A DNA stretch of 64,000 nucleotides from Vampirovibrio chlorellavorus (GTDB taxonomy: Bacteria > Cyanobacteriota > Vampirovibrionia > Vampirovibrionales > Vampirovibrionaceae). The DNA is taken from assembly GCA_001858525.1 (NCBI GenBank), contig LAPX01000001.1, positions 1 through 64,000 of the forward strand, given 5' to 3'. The notes beneath the pieces were generated by a model. It ran no database searches. It had not been told where the DNA came from and saw only the letters and a list, made by a program, of their open reading frames with translations. Positions 62,708-64,000 of the stretch are shown piece by piece (within the stretch, counting starts at the first letter, position 1; each line of letters opens with the position of its first letter). A program made the translations under genes and the position numbers.

Positions 62708-64000
62708 TTAAAATCCGCCACCCAAGGCCTTGTATAGGCTGATGGTGGCAATGGCGGCATCGGCTTTCTGTGCCAATACAGCTTGCTGATACCGATTGAG
62801 TTCACTTTGGGATTTCAAAACATCCAACTTGGCAATTAACCCCTGTTGCTGCAAGGATTGATTCAATGCCAACTTCTGCTGGGTCATCTGCATTTGCTGC
62901 TGGGTAGCATCCTGTTGAGACTGGAGACTTTTTAATGTGCTCAGGCTGTCTTCTACTTCCTTCAGTCCCGTCAATACCGTCAGACGATAATTTTCCAGCG
63001 CTTCTTTTTGCTTGGTCTTTTTGTAATTCAGCTCTGCGCTCAATTGTCCGCCCCGAAAAACCGGTTGATTGAGCAACAAATTTTGCAAATTCAACACATT
63101 CGACCAGTCCCATAGCTTGCTGAACTGCAAGCCTGCCGTACCCACTAAAGAGCCTATATTCAAGGTGGGAAGAAAGGCTTTCCGAGCCACTTTGACATCA
63201 ATTCGAGCACTTTCCAGCAAGGCCTCTTTCGCTAGAATATCGGGTCGCCGAGTCAACAGATCTACGGGCATACCAGCCGGGGTTTCCACAGGCAATTCCA
63301 TTTGAAGGAGCGTTCGGCGTTCCAGTTGTTGCGCCGTTGCCGGGGGAGATCCCGTAAAAATGGCCAGCTGATGACTCCAAATCGCTTGTTGAGACTGAAG
63401 GCTCTTTAACGTATTTTCCGCTTCAAGAGCATTTCGCTGGGCATCCAGAACCGTTTGCTGATCGAGCAGGCCTGCTTGATAGCGGGACGTTTCTAGAGTG
63501 GCGATTTGCTTGAGCAGCGTCACTTGTTGTTGCTGATGATCCAGCAGGGCATCAGTCCGCAGCAGGTTGATGTAGGCCGCACTCACTTCTCCTAACACGG
63601 CGGTAATGACAGCCTTGCTTTGTAACTCAGCAGCCTCAGTTCTTTTTTTTGCCAATTGCACGCTATCCCAGTTTTTACCGAACCAATCGACTTCATAGGA
63701 AAGCTGCAGCGGTAAATTGTAGAGAAACTGGTTATTACTGAGAGGCAATTGCTGGGTGACTGTGTCCGGTAAACCCAACCGATAAACACTGGGGTTCAGG
63801 TTGACGCTGGGTAGTTCTTTGGCTACCGCTTGGCGCACCAAAGCCCTGGAAGCTTCCAGTTGGTGAAGCGGAATTTGAATGGATGGACTGTTTTGAATGG
63901 CGGCCTGAATGTATACAGTCAGCTGCGGGTCATGAAAACTCTCCCACCATTGACGATCGGGAAACTGAGTATTGAACGCATGGATGGACTGATCTGGGAC
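62708..64000 (-). CDS. NodT-type outer-membrane efflux factor (5' end outside window)
   Basis: 430 residues visible; the frame runs unbroken to the window edge, so the true start and signal peptide are outside. Near the N-terminal end WWESFHDPQLTVYIQAAIQN is the NodT/OprM-type entry motif. Two repeats of TolC-family helices follow, with RRTLLQMELPVETPAGMPVDLLTRRPDI region residues (core PVDLLTRRPDI) typical of the family, and GLKEVEDSLSTL near the end. First visible gene of the tripartite efflux operon. Confidence 0.92.
   Translation of the reverse strand, partial: VPDQSIHAFNTQFPDRQWWESFHDPQLTVYIQAAIQNSPSIQIPLHQLEASRALVRQAVAKELPSVNLNPSVYRLGLPDTVTQQLPLSNNQFLYNLPLQLSYEVDWFGKNWDSVQLAKKRTEAAELQSKAVITAVLGEVSAAYINLLRTDALLDHQQQQVTLLKQIATLETSRYQAGLLDQQTVLDAQRNALEAENTLKSLQSQQAIWSHQLAIFTGSPPATAQQLERRTLLQMELPVETPAGMPVDLLTRRPDILAKEALLESARIDVKVARKAFLPTLNIGSLVGTAGLQFSKLWDWSNVLNLQNLLLNQPVFRGGQLSAELNYKKTKQKEALENYRLTVLTGLKEVEDSLSTLKSLQSQQDATQQQMQMTQQKLALNQSLQQQGLIAKLDVLKSQSELNRYQQAVLAQKADAAIATISLYKALGGGF

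Overview
The window reads as chromosomal DNA of a Gram-negative bacterium from the cyanobacterial lineage, most likely a non-photosynthetic relative of the Vampirovibrio/Melainabacteria type. The grounds are: (i) atpD and atpC stand as a separate beta-epsilon pair, the split arrangement typical of Cyanobacteria; (ii) three neighbouring envelope proteins carry AMIN or AMIN-like domains; (iii) TolC-type outer-membrane factors show an outer membrane; (iv) many proteins are ankyrin, TPR or low-complexity proteins, as is usual in predatory or host-associated members of this group. No photosynthesis gene is seen, but 64 kb cannot prove absence. The placement is an inference.

Layout. 0-9 kb: tRNA-Ser(CGA), a TPR protein, a secreted protein, rph, hisS, a large membrane protein with GT-C features and an alpha/beta hydrolase. 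8.6-17 kb: a minus-strand envelope block with an AMIN+TPR protein, an AMIN+coiled-coil+TPR protein with 102-bp tandem repeats, an AMIN+phosphodiester-glycosidase protein, and a Gln/Met-rich repeat protein with a HEAT-like tail. 17.5-24.3 kb: grpE and dnaJ without dnaK, two small exported proteins, atpD-atpC and a DUF2145-like protein. 24.3-30.2 kb: housekeeping genes (aspartokinase, a PPC/DUF296 protein, rhomboid protease, gatB, pgk, tRNA-Cys).

30.7-42 kb is the most unusual part. It holds a complete bacteriophytochrome histidine kinase, a CzcC-like outer-membrane factor with a DUF305 lipoprotein, a lytic-transglycosylase-like protein without a Sec signal, a 143-bp element with perfect 25-bp inverted ends, and an operon of two ankyrin proteins. 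One ankyrin protein has 1341 residues and about 28 repeats. The absence of Sec signals, the ankyrin architecture and the muramidase-like domain make this a candidate cell-cell interaction (effector) island; that role is inference.

42-57 kb: a GbsR/MarR regulator with a small membrane protein, then a surface-glycan region (FemAB-like acyltransferase, SAM methyltransferases, flavin oxidoreductase, CgeB-like glycosyltransferase, Gfo/Idh dehydrogenase, OafA-like acyltransferase, GalE), interrupted by a Cys-motif membrane protein and a 905-residue orphan. 57.6-64 kb: SelO, then a minus-strand tripartite multidrug efflux operon (outer-membrane factor, EmrA-like, TetR, EmrB-like) that runs off the window end.

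No insertion sequence, phage, CRISPR array or rRNA operon was found. Where several start codons are possible, the one with the best ribosome-binding site (RBS) was chosen and the reason is given.
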